In this document: positions 52,798-62,225 of the stretch, piece after piece
How the letters are laid out: each line of letters starts with the position of its first letter
How positions within the stretch are numbered: position 1 is the first letter of the stretch
Source: Nostoc sp. T09
GTDB taxonomy: Bacteria > Cyanobacteriota > Cyanobacteriia > Cyanobacteriales > Nostocaceae
NCBI RefSeq assembly: GCF_002154695.1
Contig: NZ_MTAV01000001.1
Location: 35,539 to 99,538, forward strand
Length of the DNA stretch: 64,000 bases
Direction of reading: 5' to 3'
Notes under the pieces: generated by a model
Told to the model about the DNA's origin: nothing
What the model saw: the letters and a program-made list of their open reading frames with translations, nothing else
The model's database searches: none
Program-made: the position numbers and the translations under genes

Positions 52798-55338
52798 ATG
52801 AAAAGCGATCGCTCTCCTCAAACCACCTCATCCACTCTGCAACGTCCTGAAATCCTCGCACCAGCAGGTAATTGGGAATGTGCCAAAGCTGCTGTCGAAA
52901 ATGGGGCAGATGCAATTTACTTTGGTTTGGATCGGTTTAATGCCAGAATGCGGGCACAAAATTTTACTGAGGCGGATTTACCCGAATTGATGGCATTTTT
53001 ACACCTGCGGGGTGTGAAGGGCTACGTCACCGTTAATACACTCATCTTTCCCAAGGAATTAGCAGAAGTAGAACAATATCTGCGGTCAATTATTGCCGCA
53101 GGTGTGGATGCGGTGATTGTTCAGGATGTGGTTATCTGTCGTCTCATCCGTCACCTATCTCCCGATTTTCCCATCCATGCTTCTACTCAGATGACTATCA
53201 CTAGTGCCGCTGGAGTGGAATTCGCGAAATCTCTCGGCTGCCAGTTGGTGGTACTTGCCCGTGAATGTTCCTTGAAGGAAATCAATAAAATTCAGCAGCA
53301 GATTGGACAGAAGGAAACTTCTTTGCCCTTAGAAGTATTTGTTCACGGTGCTTTGTGCGTGGCTTATTCCGGTCAGTGTTTGACTAGTGAAGCTTTAGGC
53401 GGGCGTTCTGCCAACCGGGGTGAATGTGCCCAAGCTTGCCGAATGCCCTACGAGTTAATCGCTGATGGGGAAGTTGTAAATTTAGGCGAGCGCAAATATC
53501 TGCTCAGCCCCCAAGACTTAGCAGGGTTAGAAGTTCTCCCCGATTTAGTGAAGTCAGGGGTAATTTCTCTCAAGATTGAAGGTCGTCTAAAAACCCCAGA
53601 GTATGTTGCTAATGTTACCCGCGTTTACCGGGAAGCTTTAGATCGGGTGATGGAGGGAGAAGGGGACAAGGGGAAGGCGACAACACACTCAGAGGTTTCT
53701 GAGGAACGCTACAACTTGGAAATGGCGTTTTCGCGGGGGATTTACACGGGCTGGTTTCAAGGTATTAACAATCAGGAATTGGTTCATGCGCGGTTTGGGA
53801 AGAAGCGCGGAGTCTACCTGGGCGAAGTTACCCGCATTAATAATGAACAGGTAGCAATTAAATTAGAAGCACCAGTTAAACCAGGGGATGGAATTGTCTT
53901 TGATTGCGGTCATCCAGAAGCGAAGGAAGAAGGTGGTCGAGTTTATGCTGTCACGCCCAAGGGTAGGGAAACATTACTGACTTTTGGTCGCAGTGACCTC
54001 AATTTCCGTCGGGTGCATGTGGGCGATCGCGTTTGGAAAACTAGCGATCCAGAACTTGATAAGCAATTGCGTCAGAGTTTTGCTGGAGATAATCCCCAAT
54101 TTCAGCGTCCCATTGATCTTGAAATTTATGGCGAAGTTGATCAACCACTAACTGCGATCGCTCGCGATCAACAAGGTCATGTCGTCCAGGTGGATTCTAC
54201 AATATCCCTGGTGGAAGCACACACCAAACCCTTAACTACAGAACGGTTACAAGAACAATTTGGTCGTCTGGGTAATACTCCCTTCTGTTTAGGAAAGCTA
54301 ACCAATCAACTCAGTGGCGCGGTGATGATACCCGTGAGTGAGTTGAATAAAATGCGGCGAGATATAGTATCTCAGTTAGCAGAGTTACGCAGTCAACCAC
54401 AACGCTGGGAACTACGTTCTGAAGTTTCTTTCCAAGACTTACTCCCTTCGCCATCTACCTTATCTACCTCATCTACCTCATCCCCCTTACTCATCGTCCT
54501 AGTACGCAACCTCAAGCAACTCCAAGCTGCAATCAAAGCGAGAATCCAAACACTGTACTGTGAATTTGAAGACCCCCGCTTCTATCGAGAAGCAGTCCAG
54601 ATGGTACGTCAAGGGCAAACTATTGCTAATCAAACTATCTGGGTTGCACCTCCTCGGATTACCAAACCAGGGGAAAACTGGATATTGCAACAAGTGCGTG
54701 ACTGTAATGCAGATGGTTATCTGGTGCGGAACTACGATCAGCTACAATTCTTTTCTTCAGACCCCTGTATCGGAGATTTTTCACTCAATGTTGCTAACGC
54801 TTTAACCGCAGATTACTTTCAACAGCGCTATGGTTTAGAACGATTAACTGCATCCTACGACCTAAATATTACCCAACTGGAAGACCTGCTCACCAGTTGT
54901 CCACCCCAGTGGTTTGAAGTGACCATCCACCAACATATGCCAATGTTCCACATGCTGCATTGTGTATTTTGTGCCTTTCTCTCTACTGGGACAGACTACA
55001 CTAACTGTGGAAGACCCTGTGAAAAACAGGAAGTAAAATTGCGCGATCGCGTTGGTAGCGAACACGTCCTCAAAGCAGATGTAGGTTGTCGCAATACTGT
55101 ATTTAACGGCACTGCCCAAACAGGAGCAGAATACGTACAGCGCCTAATAGCTTTGGGATTGAGAAACTTCCGCATCGAATTTGTGAATGAGTCACCAGAG
55201 CAAGTGAGTAAAACGATACATTGCTACCAACAACTACTGCAAGGCGAGATTACAGGTTCCCAACTCTGGCGCGAGTTAAAACTGCAAAATCAGCTAGGTG
55301 TAACTCGTGGTCCTATGGGGCTGTCTCCAGTCAGGTAA
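52798..55338 (+). CDS. U32 family peptidase (collagenase-like, DUF3656)
   Basis: An 846-residue protein with an N-terminal Peptidase_U32 domain at about 18-330 (PEILAPAGNWECAKAAVENG, IHASTQMTITSAAGVEFAKS, VFVHGALCVAYSGQC with the conserved Cys, SLKIEGRLKTPEYVANVTRV). A DUF3656-like middle (VHARFGKKRGVYLGEVTRIN) and a second U32-related C-terminal part with four Cys (HCVFCAFLSTGTDYTNCGRP) follow. Related E. coli enzymes act in RNA hydroxylation or quinone synthesis, so peptidase activity is not proven. Two low-complexity inserts encoded by repeat-like DNA are present: EGEGDKGKATTHSE (53650-53682) and PSTLSTSSTSSPL (54451-54495). Confidence 0.92.
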   Translation: MKSDRSPQTTSSTLQRPEILAPAGNWECAKAAVENGADAIYFGLDRFNARMRAQNFTEADLPELMAFLHLRGVKGYVTVNTLIFPKELAEVEQYLRSIIAAGVDAVIVQDVVICRLIRHLSPDFPIHASTQMTITSAAGVEFAKSLGCQLVVLARECSLKEINKIQQQIGQKETSLPLEVFVHGALCVAYSGQCLTSEALGGRSANRGECAQACRMPYELIADGEVVNLGERKYLLSPQDLAGLEVLPDLVKSGVISLKIEGRLKTPEYVANVTRVYREALDRVMEGEGDKGKATTHSEVSEERYNLEMAFSRGIYTGWFQGINNQELVHARFGKKRGVYLGEVTRINNEQVAIKLEAPVKPGDGIVFDCGHPEAKEEGGRVYAVTPKGRETLLTFGRSDLNFRRVHVGDRVWKTSDPELDKQLRQSFAGDNPQFQRPIDLEIYGEVDQPLTAIARDQQGHVVQVDSTISLVEAHTKPLTTERLQEQFGRLGNTPFCLGKLTNQLSGAVMIPVSELNKMRRDIVSQLAELRSQPQRWELRSEVSFQDLLPSPSTLSTSSTSSPLLIVLVRNLKQLQAAIKARIQTLYCEFEDPRFYREAVQMVRQGQTIANQTIWVAPPRITKPGENWILQQVRDCNADGYLVRNYDQLQFFSSDPCIGDFSLNVANALTADYFQQRYGLERLTASYDLNITQLEDLLTSCPPQWFEVTIHQHMPMFHMLHCVFCAFLSTGTDYTNCGRPCEKQEVKLRDRVGSEHVLKADVGCRNTVFNGTAQTGAEYVQRLIALGLRNFRIEFVNESPEQVSKTIHCYQQLLQGEITGSQLWRELKLQNQLGVTRGPMGLSPVR
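54451..54495. repeat. nonamer tandem repeat inside the U32 gene
   Basis: ATCTACCTT, ATCTACCTC, ATCTACCTC, ATCCCCCTT in tandem. The units resemble the intergenic pyrimidine repeat at 6421. Read in frame it encodes a Ser/Thr-rich linker, so the reading frame is preserved. Confidence 0.65.
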
Positions 55339-55344
55339 TCAGGT

Positions 55345-55367
55345 AGAGGCAGGCGGAAACTGCCTCT
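55345..55367. terminator. hairpin between convergent genes
   Basis: Perfect 8-bp arms AGAGGCAG and CTGCCTCT around GCGGAAA. It sits 7 bases after the U32 stop codon and 29 bases past the kinase stop codon (minus strand). There is no strong T-run on either side. Confidence 0.5.
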
Positions 55368-55395
55368 AGGTAACAACAGTAACGTTTTTACTGAG

Positions 55396-58300
55396 TTACT
55401 GGCGAACTGGAAGGCGGATGATAAACTCCGCTCCCTCTCCCAGTGCTGAGATGCAAGAAAGTGAACCACCATGTTTTTCGGTGACAATTTGGTAGCTAAT
55501 CGACAACCCCATACCCGTCCCTTTGCCTACAGGTTTTGTAGTGAAGAAGGGATCGAACAGGCGTTGTCTAACTGACTCTGGCATACCCAAACCATTATCT
55601 GCAATGTGGATTTCGACTTGATTAGCATCAACCTGTTGAGTATGAATGGTAATAATTGGATTAGTGATTTGTCCTTGATGATTCACTAATGAGTCTTCTA
55701 AAACATCGATCGCATTACTCAACACATTCATAAACACTTGATTGAGTTCTCCTGCATAGCATTCCACTTGGGGCAGGTTGCCATAATGTTTGACGACCTC
55801 AATACCAGGATGCTCTGGCTTCGCTTTCAAGCGATGTTGCAGAATCATCAACGTACTATCAATGCCGTCATGAATATTCACCGCTTTTCTCTCAGCTTCG
55901 TCCATACGCGAGAAGATTCGCAGAGAAGCGACAATTTTGCGAATCCGATCTGCTCCAACTCGCATGGAAGACAGTAGCTTGGGCAAATCTTCTAGCAGAA
56001 ATTCCAGATCAATAGCAAGAGCTTCTTCCTCAATCTCTGGATGGGGAGATGGATAATGTTTCTGGTAAAGTTCCAGCAGCCCCAATACCTCTTGGGTATA
56101 CTCGTTGGCATGGTTGAGGTTGCCATAGATAAAATTGACCGGATTGTTGATTTCGTGAGCAACACCCGCTACTAGTTGTCCTAAGCTCGACATTTTTTCG
56201 GTCTGCACAAGTTGAGACTGGGCTTGTTGTAGTTTGTGTAGGGATTGTTGAAGTTGTTCGGCTTTTTCTCGCTCTCGCATTTCAGATGCTTGCAAAGCTG
56301 CGTTTTTATTTTCCAGTTCTTGTGAGTAAATTTGCAGGTTGCTATAGAGACGGGCGTTATCAATCGCAATCGAAATTTGTGCGCTCAATAGACTCAGTAC
56401 GTTCACCCGTTCTGAGGTAAAAGTACCAGGAATAAGATTATTTTCTAGGTAAAGAATACCTGTAAACTTGCCCGAGTAAATCAGCGGTAGACACAAAATC
56501 GACTTAGATTGGTGAGCGACGATATAACTATCAGCCGCAAAGCGAGAGTCTTTAACAGCATTTTCTAAAACCAAGTTGTCTCTGGTTCTTTCGACATAGT
56601 TGAATAGGGCAACCGGGAGTAAGGGTGAATCTGTTTTATCCTCTGAGTTGACAACAACGCTAACGTCCTGACCTTCAACAGTTCCCGTTGCTTCTAGCAT
56701 CCATTGATTATCCTGCTTGGCAATAAAGTAACCTTTTTGAGCGCCAGCATTTTCAATAACATTTTTCATCATTTTTTCGAGCAAGCGGCTCAGCACCATT
56801 TCTTCTGACAGCACTTGTGAAGCTTTCATCACTGTCATCAAGTCGAGAAGGTGAGAGCCTCCGGTGGTTGTGGAACTGGTTTGAGTTAGTTCTTTGTAAT
56901 TTGTTTGTAGGTTTTGTGTGTTTGATGCTCGCGTAATTAATTGTGGATATTTTGATTCTAAATCTTTAACTTTAGCCGTTGCCCCCCAACGGACATAGGC
57001 ATAGTAGGCATTGGTCATGTAAGTTTGGGCAATGCTGTGTTTACCCCATGACTGATAAAATTTAGCAGCAAGTTCGTGGGCAATGGCTTCTTCGTTGATG
57101 TACTCGTTTTCTTTAGCAAGTGCGATCGCGCGATCGTACATCTCGATTGCTTCTACTTTTTCGCCTAAAACTCGATGCCGTTCTGCCTCTACCAAATAGA
57201 ATTTATGCAGATGATTCATTGGGGCATGATGCGCCCATTTTTGCATTTTTTCTTGATTAGCTTGGACGCGATCGAGAATTTGCTGTTGCTCTAATTGTGT
57301 AGTATTGTCATACGCTGCCAAGCGCACTAGAGAATCGTACAAATGGAATAGCACAAACTCTATTTGTCCTGTAGTTGTAGCCAGATAATTTTCCATCTGC
57401 GCGAGATTTTCCAGCGCTTGGGAGTAATCATCAAACCGATAACAAAGCTGAATTTTGTGCGTGTATAAGAATGCAAGTGCCAACAGGTCATTGCTTGACT
57501 TGTGAAGTGGTAACATTTGTTCTTCATCATAGGCTTTACCCTTAAGCAAGCATGGATTTTGGGTTTGACCCATCAGGTTTAAGACGGCTTGCCAAGCCAT
57601 TTCTTGATGATGAAGTGCTGTTTCTTGCTTGATTTTATTAATGGCATCCCAATAAGTTGCTATTTCTCCTTCCAGATAAGTTAGTTGCTTACCAACTATA
57701 TAGGACTGATAAGAGTATTGAAATGCACCGTAGCCAGCATATTCTAAATCTCCAATTTCTAGTCCACTCAAATAAACCAAACCATAAGATTCTAAAAGAT
57801 TTTTGATGTGTTCTTTCCAAGGTAGGACTAGGACATTTGCTAGGTGGCGGGTTTTAACTTCTTTGGCATTCAATTTCACTCCGAGGCTCAAAGCTAATTG
57901 ACCGAACTGGTAGCCTCGCTCGATATCTCCTACTACTCCGCATAGAAGAAAACCATAATTGGTATAAGCCAAGGGAGACCCAGAAGCATTACCATATAGG
58001 ACGCATAAATTAACCTGTTTGCACACAAGTATGGGAACCAGTTCTGGTGAAACAAAGTAGGCAACAGCAAATAGATTTGACATCAGCCTCAAAGCTGCCA
58101 GTTTATTTGGGTCAGTCATTTGAGGTAAGTCGAGTAAGTCCGAAACTTCCTTCCCACTCAAAATTGATGCCGTTTCCTCTAGCCCCCGTTCAATATCTGA
58201 CCCTGTAGGCTGGGAGGGAAATTCTACGCCCAACAGCTTTAAGACTTGCAGCCCCGTAGAGAGCGCATCAATTAGCTTGTTCTGGCCCATGTAAGCTTGC

Positions 58301-60858
58301 ATCTGAACTTCATAAACTTTCACTTTGTCCAGTAGGGTTTTAGCGCGGTTTTGCACTAATTTAACGAATCTCTGCATTCGCTCAAAGTCAACGCTCAGAA
58401 AAGCTGCCTCTGCTGCTTCCTCATACAGTGCTAATGTCAGTTCATAATGACTTTCCCAGCTATCAACTGCTAACAGTTCTAAACCTACTTGCAAATATTT
58501 AATAGCGGCATCGTGCGCTGTTGCTGCTTTAGCTTTCTGGCCTGCTATGAGGTTAAGTTGGGCTAGTTCATATCTTTCTGTTTCAGTTGTTAGTAATTCT
58601 GTACCGTAATTGAATTGGTTAACTAGAGCAAAGACATTTTCTTTTCGTTCTTCTGGAGTAGTACTTTGTAGCAGTAATTGACCGATTTTTAAGTGAGTTT
58701 CTTTCTTCTTGCCATCGGGAATTAAAGAATAAGCTGCTTGCTGTACTCTGTCATGTAAAAATTTGTAATCAACCTTGACATCGGTTAAGGTAATACTGCT
58801 TGATTCTTCCTGACCAAATACTAAAGGAATTTTGTAATCTTGACTTAATGGCAGAATTAATCCAGCTTGCAGCGCCGACCATAATTGTGCTGCCGTTGTT
58901 AGAGGTGATGCTTGATTGACGATCGCCAAGACATCTAAATTAAACGTATTACCAATACAAGCGGCTAATTTAAGTATTTCCTGGGTCTCTATTGATAGTT
59001 TGCGAATGTTTCTTGCAGTGAGTTCAACAACATTCAAGTCAGTAATACCAATCACTTGAATATCTTGAATATCCCACTCCCAGATCCCTGAATGGAAATT
59101 GTATGTTAATAAGTCTTCTTGATACAGAGTTTTCAGCAGTTGCGTTAAGAAGAATGGATTTCCGCCAGTTTTGTAGAATAGTAATTCTGCAAGTTGCTGG
59201 CAGCGTTCTGTATCATTTAATGTATCGCTAATTAAAACTGCCACATCTGTTAACTGCAACGGTGACAGAACAATATTATTTACCACTGCATCTGCTTTTT
59301 GAATTTTCTCCAAACTCATCATCAGTGGATGGGTGGGCGAAACTTCGTTATCACGGTATGCTCCAATTAATAATAAATATTGGCGTGGCTTGCCGCCGTA
59401 GGCATCGCTATCCGTCATCAATAGGTCAATTAAGTTCAGCGATGCCGAATCTGCCCACTGTAAATCATCAAGAAAGACTACCAAAGGATGGTCTTGGTTG
59501 GTAAATACGCTAATGAATTGCCCAAAGACGCGATTAAAACGATTTTGAGATTCGGTAGCACCCAGTTGTGTCACAGGTGGCTGAGTCCCAATAATTAATT
59601 CGACCTCCGGAATCACATCAATAATGACTTGCCCATTCTCCCCCAACGCAGTTAATAGTTTTTCTTTCCATGCTTGGATTTGGGCTTCGCTTTCGGTGAG
59701 TAATTGCTGAATTAAGGATTGGAACGCCTGAATCAACGATGCATGGGGAATATTGCGCTTGAATTGGTCAAACTTGCCTGCAATAAAATAACCCCTTGCT
59801 CTGACAATCGGTTTATGAACTTCATTGACGACACTTGTCTTGCCAATCCCTGAATAACCGGAAACAAGCATCATTTCGCTGCTACCACCTGCCACACGCT
59901 CAAACGCAGCCATCAATGTTGCTACTTCTGCTTCGCGTCCGTATAGCCTTTGTGGAATCAAAAAATGTCCAGATTTATCTTGTCTTCCCGGTACAAAGTT
60001 TTCAATCTTTCCAGTCGCTTGCAATTGAAACAAGCATTCCTCTAAATCTGCTTTTAGCCCCCAAGCACTTTGATACCGCTCCTCTGCTGTTTTCGCTAAC
60101 AGCTTCAAAATAATCGCACTAATCGCCTCTGGAATATCTTCCAAGATGCTACATACAGTTTCTTTACAGGGTGTAGCTGGGGTTTTGGCAATGTGACAGT
60201 GTACCAACTCCATCGGGTCGGTACTACGAAATGGCAAAGTACCCGTCAGCATTTCATACAAGGTGACACCTAACGAGTAGAAATCGGTGCGATAGTCGAT
60301 CGCTCGGTTCATTCTGCCCGTTTGCTCAGGTGACATATAGGCAAGTGTACCTTCGAGCAAATTAGGATTGCTTAGAGTGAGATTTTCTTTATCAAGCCGC
60401 GAGGAGATACTAAAGTCAATCAGTTTAACTTCCCCAGAGTTTGGGTCAATTAGAATATTGTGCGGCTTAATATCTTTATGAATAATCTGTTGGGCGTGCA
60501 ATTCTCCTAAAGTGTGTGCCAGATTAATCGCCACCTTGAGGAAAGTAATCAAGGTCGTTGTTTGAGCCGCAATCACTTCTTTGAGCAAGCAACCCGGAAT
60601 GTCTTCCAAAACTAAAGCCAATCCATGCTGATAATTCTTTAACTCATAAGGTTTAACAATTCCAGGAATTTGTAGAGGCTCAATGATTTGATATTCGTGG
60701 CGCAGTCGTGCAATGTCTTCCAAGAGTGGATGTTCGTCTAAGAGGGTTTTGACAATTACGGAGGCGTTATCGGTTTCTCGCCGTCCCCGATAAATGACGG
60801 TTTTATTGCCGGAATGAATGGTTTCCAGGAGTTGGTAACCAGTTAAAGTAGGTATCAT
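55396..60858 (-). CDS. HstK-type Ser/Thr kinase-ATPase-GAF-histidine kinase
   Basis: A 1820-residue fusion. Residues 1-270 are a Ser/Thr kinase with catalytic IIHKDIKPHNILID; the metal loop reads DFS rather than DFG (KLIDFSISSRL). Residues about 305-600 are an AAA ATPase (Walker A SGYSGIGKTSVVNEV, Walker B LVVFLDDLQWAD). A long helical TPR-like stretch spans about 700-1330. A GAF domain lies at about 1375-1535 (SRLLEKMMKNVIENAGAQKG). A coiled coil precedes the C-terminal histidine kinase (phospho-acceptor in LVAGVAHEINNPVNFIYGNL, HATPase DNGLGMPE and GKGTGMGLSISYQIV). This order is the HstK family of cyanobacteria, where both kinase types sit on one chain. It is cytoplasmic with no transmembrane helix. 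It stands alone with no response regulator adjacent. Confidence 0.95.
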   Translation of the reverse strand: MIPTLTGYQLLETIHSGNKTVIYRGRRETDNASVIVKTLLDEHPLLEDIARLRHEYQIIEPLQIPGIVKPYELKNYQHGLALVLEDIPGCLLKEVIAAQTTTLITFLKVAINLAHTLGELHAQQIIHKDIKPHNILIDPNSGEVKLIDFSISSRLDKENLTLSNPNLLEGTLAYMSPEQTGRMNRAIDYRTDFYSLGVTLYEMLTGTLPFRSTDPMELVHCHIAKTPATPCKETVCSILEDIPEAISAIILKLLAKTAEERYQSAWGLKADLEECLFQLQATGKIENFVPGRQDKSGHFLIPQRLYGREAEVATLMAAFERVAGGSSEMMLVSGYSGIGKTSVVNEVHKPIVRARGYFIAGKFDQFKRNIPHASLIQAFQSLIQQLLTESEAQIQAWKEKLLTALGENGQVIIDVIPEVELIIGTQPPVTQLGATESQNRFNRVFGQFISVFTNQDHPLVVFLDDLQWADSASLNLIDLLMTDSDAYGGKPRQYLLLIGAYRDNEVSPTHPLMMSLEKIQKADAVVNNIVLSPLQLTDVAVLISDTLNDTERCQQLAELLFYKTGGNPFFLTQLLKTLYQEDLLTYNFHSGIWEWDIQDIQVIGITDLNVVELTARNIRKLSIETQEILKLAACIGNTFNLDVLAIVNQASPLTTAAQLWSALQAGLILPLSQDYKIPLVFGQEESSSITLTDVKVDYKFLHDRVQQAAYSLIPDGKKKETHLKIGQLLLQSTTPEERKENVFALVNQFNYGTELLTTETERYELAQLNLIAGQKAKAATAHDAAIKYLQVGLELLAVDSWESHYELTLALYEEAAEAAFLSVDFERMQRFVKLVQNRAKTLLDKVKVYEVQMQAYMGQNKLIDALSTGLQVLKLLGVEFPSQPTGSDIERGLEETASILSGKEVSDLLDLPQMTDPNKLAALRLMSNLFAVAYFVSPELVPILVCKQVNLCVLYGNASGSPLAYTNYGFLLCGVVGDIERGYQFGQLALSLGVKLNAKEVKTRHLANVLVLPWKEHIKNLLESYGLVYLSGLEIGDLEYAGYGAFQYSYQSYIVGKQLTYLEGEIATYWDAINKIKQETALHHQEMAWQAVLNLMGQTQNPCLLKGKAYDEEQMLPLHKSSNDLLALAFLYTHKIQLCYRFDDYSQALENLAQMENYLATTTGQIEFVLFHLYDSLVRLAAYDNTTQLEQQQILDRVQANQEKMQKWAHHAPMNHLHKFYLVEAERHRVLGEKVEAIEMYDRAIALAKENEYINEEAIAHELAAKFYQSWGKHSIAQTYMTNAYYAYVRWGATAKVKDLESKYPQLITRASNTQNLQTNYKELTQTSSTTTGGSHLLDLMTVMKASQVLSEEMVLSRLLEKMMKNVIENAGAQKGYFIAKQDNQWMLEATGTVEGQDVSVVVNSEDKTDSPLLPVALFNYVERTRDNLVLENAVKDSRFAADSYIVAHQSKSILCLPLIYSGKFTGILYLENNLIPGTFTSERVNVLSLLSAQISIAIDNARLYSNLQIYSQELENKNAALQASEMREREKAEQLQQSLHKLQQAQSQLVQTEKMSSLGQLVAGVAHEINNPVNFIYGNLNHANEYTQEVLGLLELYQKHYPSPHPEIEEEALAIDLEFLLEDLPKLLSSMRVGADRIRKIVASLRIFSRMDEAERKAVNIHDGIDSTLMILQHRLKAKPEHPGIEVVKHYGNLPQVECYAGELNQVFMNVLSNAIDVLEDSLVNHQGQITNPIITIHTQQVDANQVEIHIADNGLGMPESVRQRLFDPFFTTKPVGKGTGMGLSISYQIVTEKHGGSLSCISALGEGAEFIIRLPVRQ

Positions 60859-61185
60859 TATTTTCTTTTGCTAACTAAGTATTTTTAATATTCCCGTGTA
60901 GTTTTTAATTTGTAATATTTGACACAAAAGTTCGTAATATTGGATAGAAAACTTTGTATATTGTTATGTGAAGTTTACAAATACAATTCATACATCAATT
61001 GGATTAAGTAATGCGTGAGGCTCAAACTTAATAATCCAAGTAAAAATCAATGAGTTTATCTTTTCTGTCAACTCTTCAAAGACTAATTCATACAGTCATG
61101 AGTTTAGTGTTTTTAAAAGCGTTAAAGCGGTAATTACAAGCTTTGAAATTAGTGTTGGTAAACTAATATTTTTAAGCTAAATTGA
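60859..61185. other. 327-bp AT-rich intergenic stretch
   Basis: I see no gene, hairpin or repeat of note. It separates the giant kinase from the LysR gene, both on the minus strand. Confidence 0.4.
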
Positions 61186-62070
61186 CTATAACTGAGCAGT
61201 TTGTCTAACTGTCTCTAAAAATCTCTGCACAATTGGGGATTTCTCATTTCTGCGGCAAATCATAGCAATGGCCGCTTTTGGGGTAGATTCTTGGATATTT
61301 TTGTAAACTACACCAGTTCGTTGTAAGTTTTGCAAAGATTCAGGGGCGATCGCCACTCCCATTTCTCCAGCCACTAAACTGACAATAGTCTGCATTTGGA
61401 TTGCTTCTTGAGCAACGTATGGACTAAAACCTGCTTGCTGGCAAAGACTGATAATTAAATCGTAGAGTCCGGGTGCTAATTTTCTGGGAAATAAAATGAA
61501 CGGTTCATTGGCTAGGGATGTCAAACTCACATCAGATTTATTTACTAGCCAATGTGTCTCAGGAAGCGCTACTATTAGCGACTCTTGAAAAATGATTTCC
61601 CAGCTAAATGTATTATCTTCAATAGGCGGACGGATGAAGCCTACATCCATACGTCCTTCCTGCAACCACTCTAGCTGCTGATCTGTCGTTAGTTCATGCA
61701 ACTCTAGACTTACCCCAGGAACACGGCTGCGAAAATCTTTTAAAATTATTGGCAGAATGTTATACGCTGCTGTACTAACGAAGCCAACCACTAACTGTCC
61801 AATTTCACCCCGATTTGTTTGTTGCCCAATTTGAATTGCTTGCTGTAATTGCTGAAGAATTTGCTGCACTTCACCCAGAAATACTTGCCCCGCTTCTGTT
61901 AACTGCACATTGCGTTTTGTGCGGTGAAATAGTTCAAAGCCTAATTCTTGCTCTAGTTGGCGAATTTGTTGACTAAGGGGAGGTTGAGCAATATGCAATT
62001 TTTCTGCTGCTTTTCCAAAATGCAGTTCTTCTGCCAAGGTAACAAAGTAGCGCAGGTGTCGTAGTTCCAT
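61186..62070 (-). CDS. LysR-family transcription regulator
   Basis: A 294-residue regulator from the ATG at 62070 (MELRHLRYFVTLAEELHFGK); the frame goes four codons further upstream only to a TTG. The N-terminal winged HTH is typical (AAEKLHIAQPPLSQQIRQLE, FELFHRTKRNVQLTEAGQVF). The effector domain follows from about residue 90 (GQLVVGFVSTAAYNILPIIL) with the usual two-lobed periplasmic-binding-like pattern. It is divergent from a methyltransferase gene, 155 bp apart, and a 25-bp inverted repeat lies just upstream of its start. That layout suggests it regulates itself and the methyltransferase; the effector is unknown. Confidence 0.92.
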   Translation of the reverse strand: MELRHLRYFVTLAEELHFGKAAEKLHIAQPPLSQQIRQLEQELGFELFHRTKRNVQLTEAGQVFLGEVQQILQQLQQAIQIGQQTNRGEIGQLVVGFVSTAAYNILPIILKDFRSRVPGVSLELHELTTDQQLEWLQEGRMDVGFIRPPIEDNTFSWEIIFQESLIVALPETHWLVNKSDVSLTSLANEPFILFPRKLAPGLYDLIISLCQQAGFSPYVAQEAIQMQTIVSLVAGEMGVAIAPESLQNLQRTGVVYKNIQESTPKAAIAMICRRNEKSPIVQRFLETVRQTAQL

Positions 62071-62080
62071 CGTGTACAGC

Positions 62081-62105
62081 AACTAATATATTTTAAATAT
62101 TAGTT
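62081..62105. promoter_or_regulatory. perfect 9-bp inverted repeat, probable LysR operator
   Basis: AACTAATAT, seven bases, ATATTAGTT: a perfect inverted repeat ending 11 bases upstream of the LysR start codon and 120 bp upstream of the methyltransferase. It contains the T-N11-A spacing expected for LysR-type operators. Its place over the likely ribosome binding or promoter region of the LysR gene fits autorepression. Confidence 0.6.
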
Positions 62106-62225
62106 ACAGCATAAAAATATATTGGACACGATTAAAAATCTCTTTTACTGTGATGATTAAGCGGTCATTAACTAAAAGCGCAAGGTTGAGGACTGACAAG
62201 CCCATATTTTGTAATTTCACTGTTT

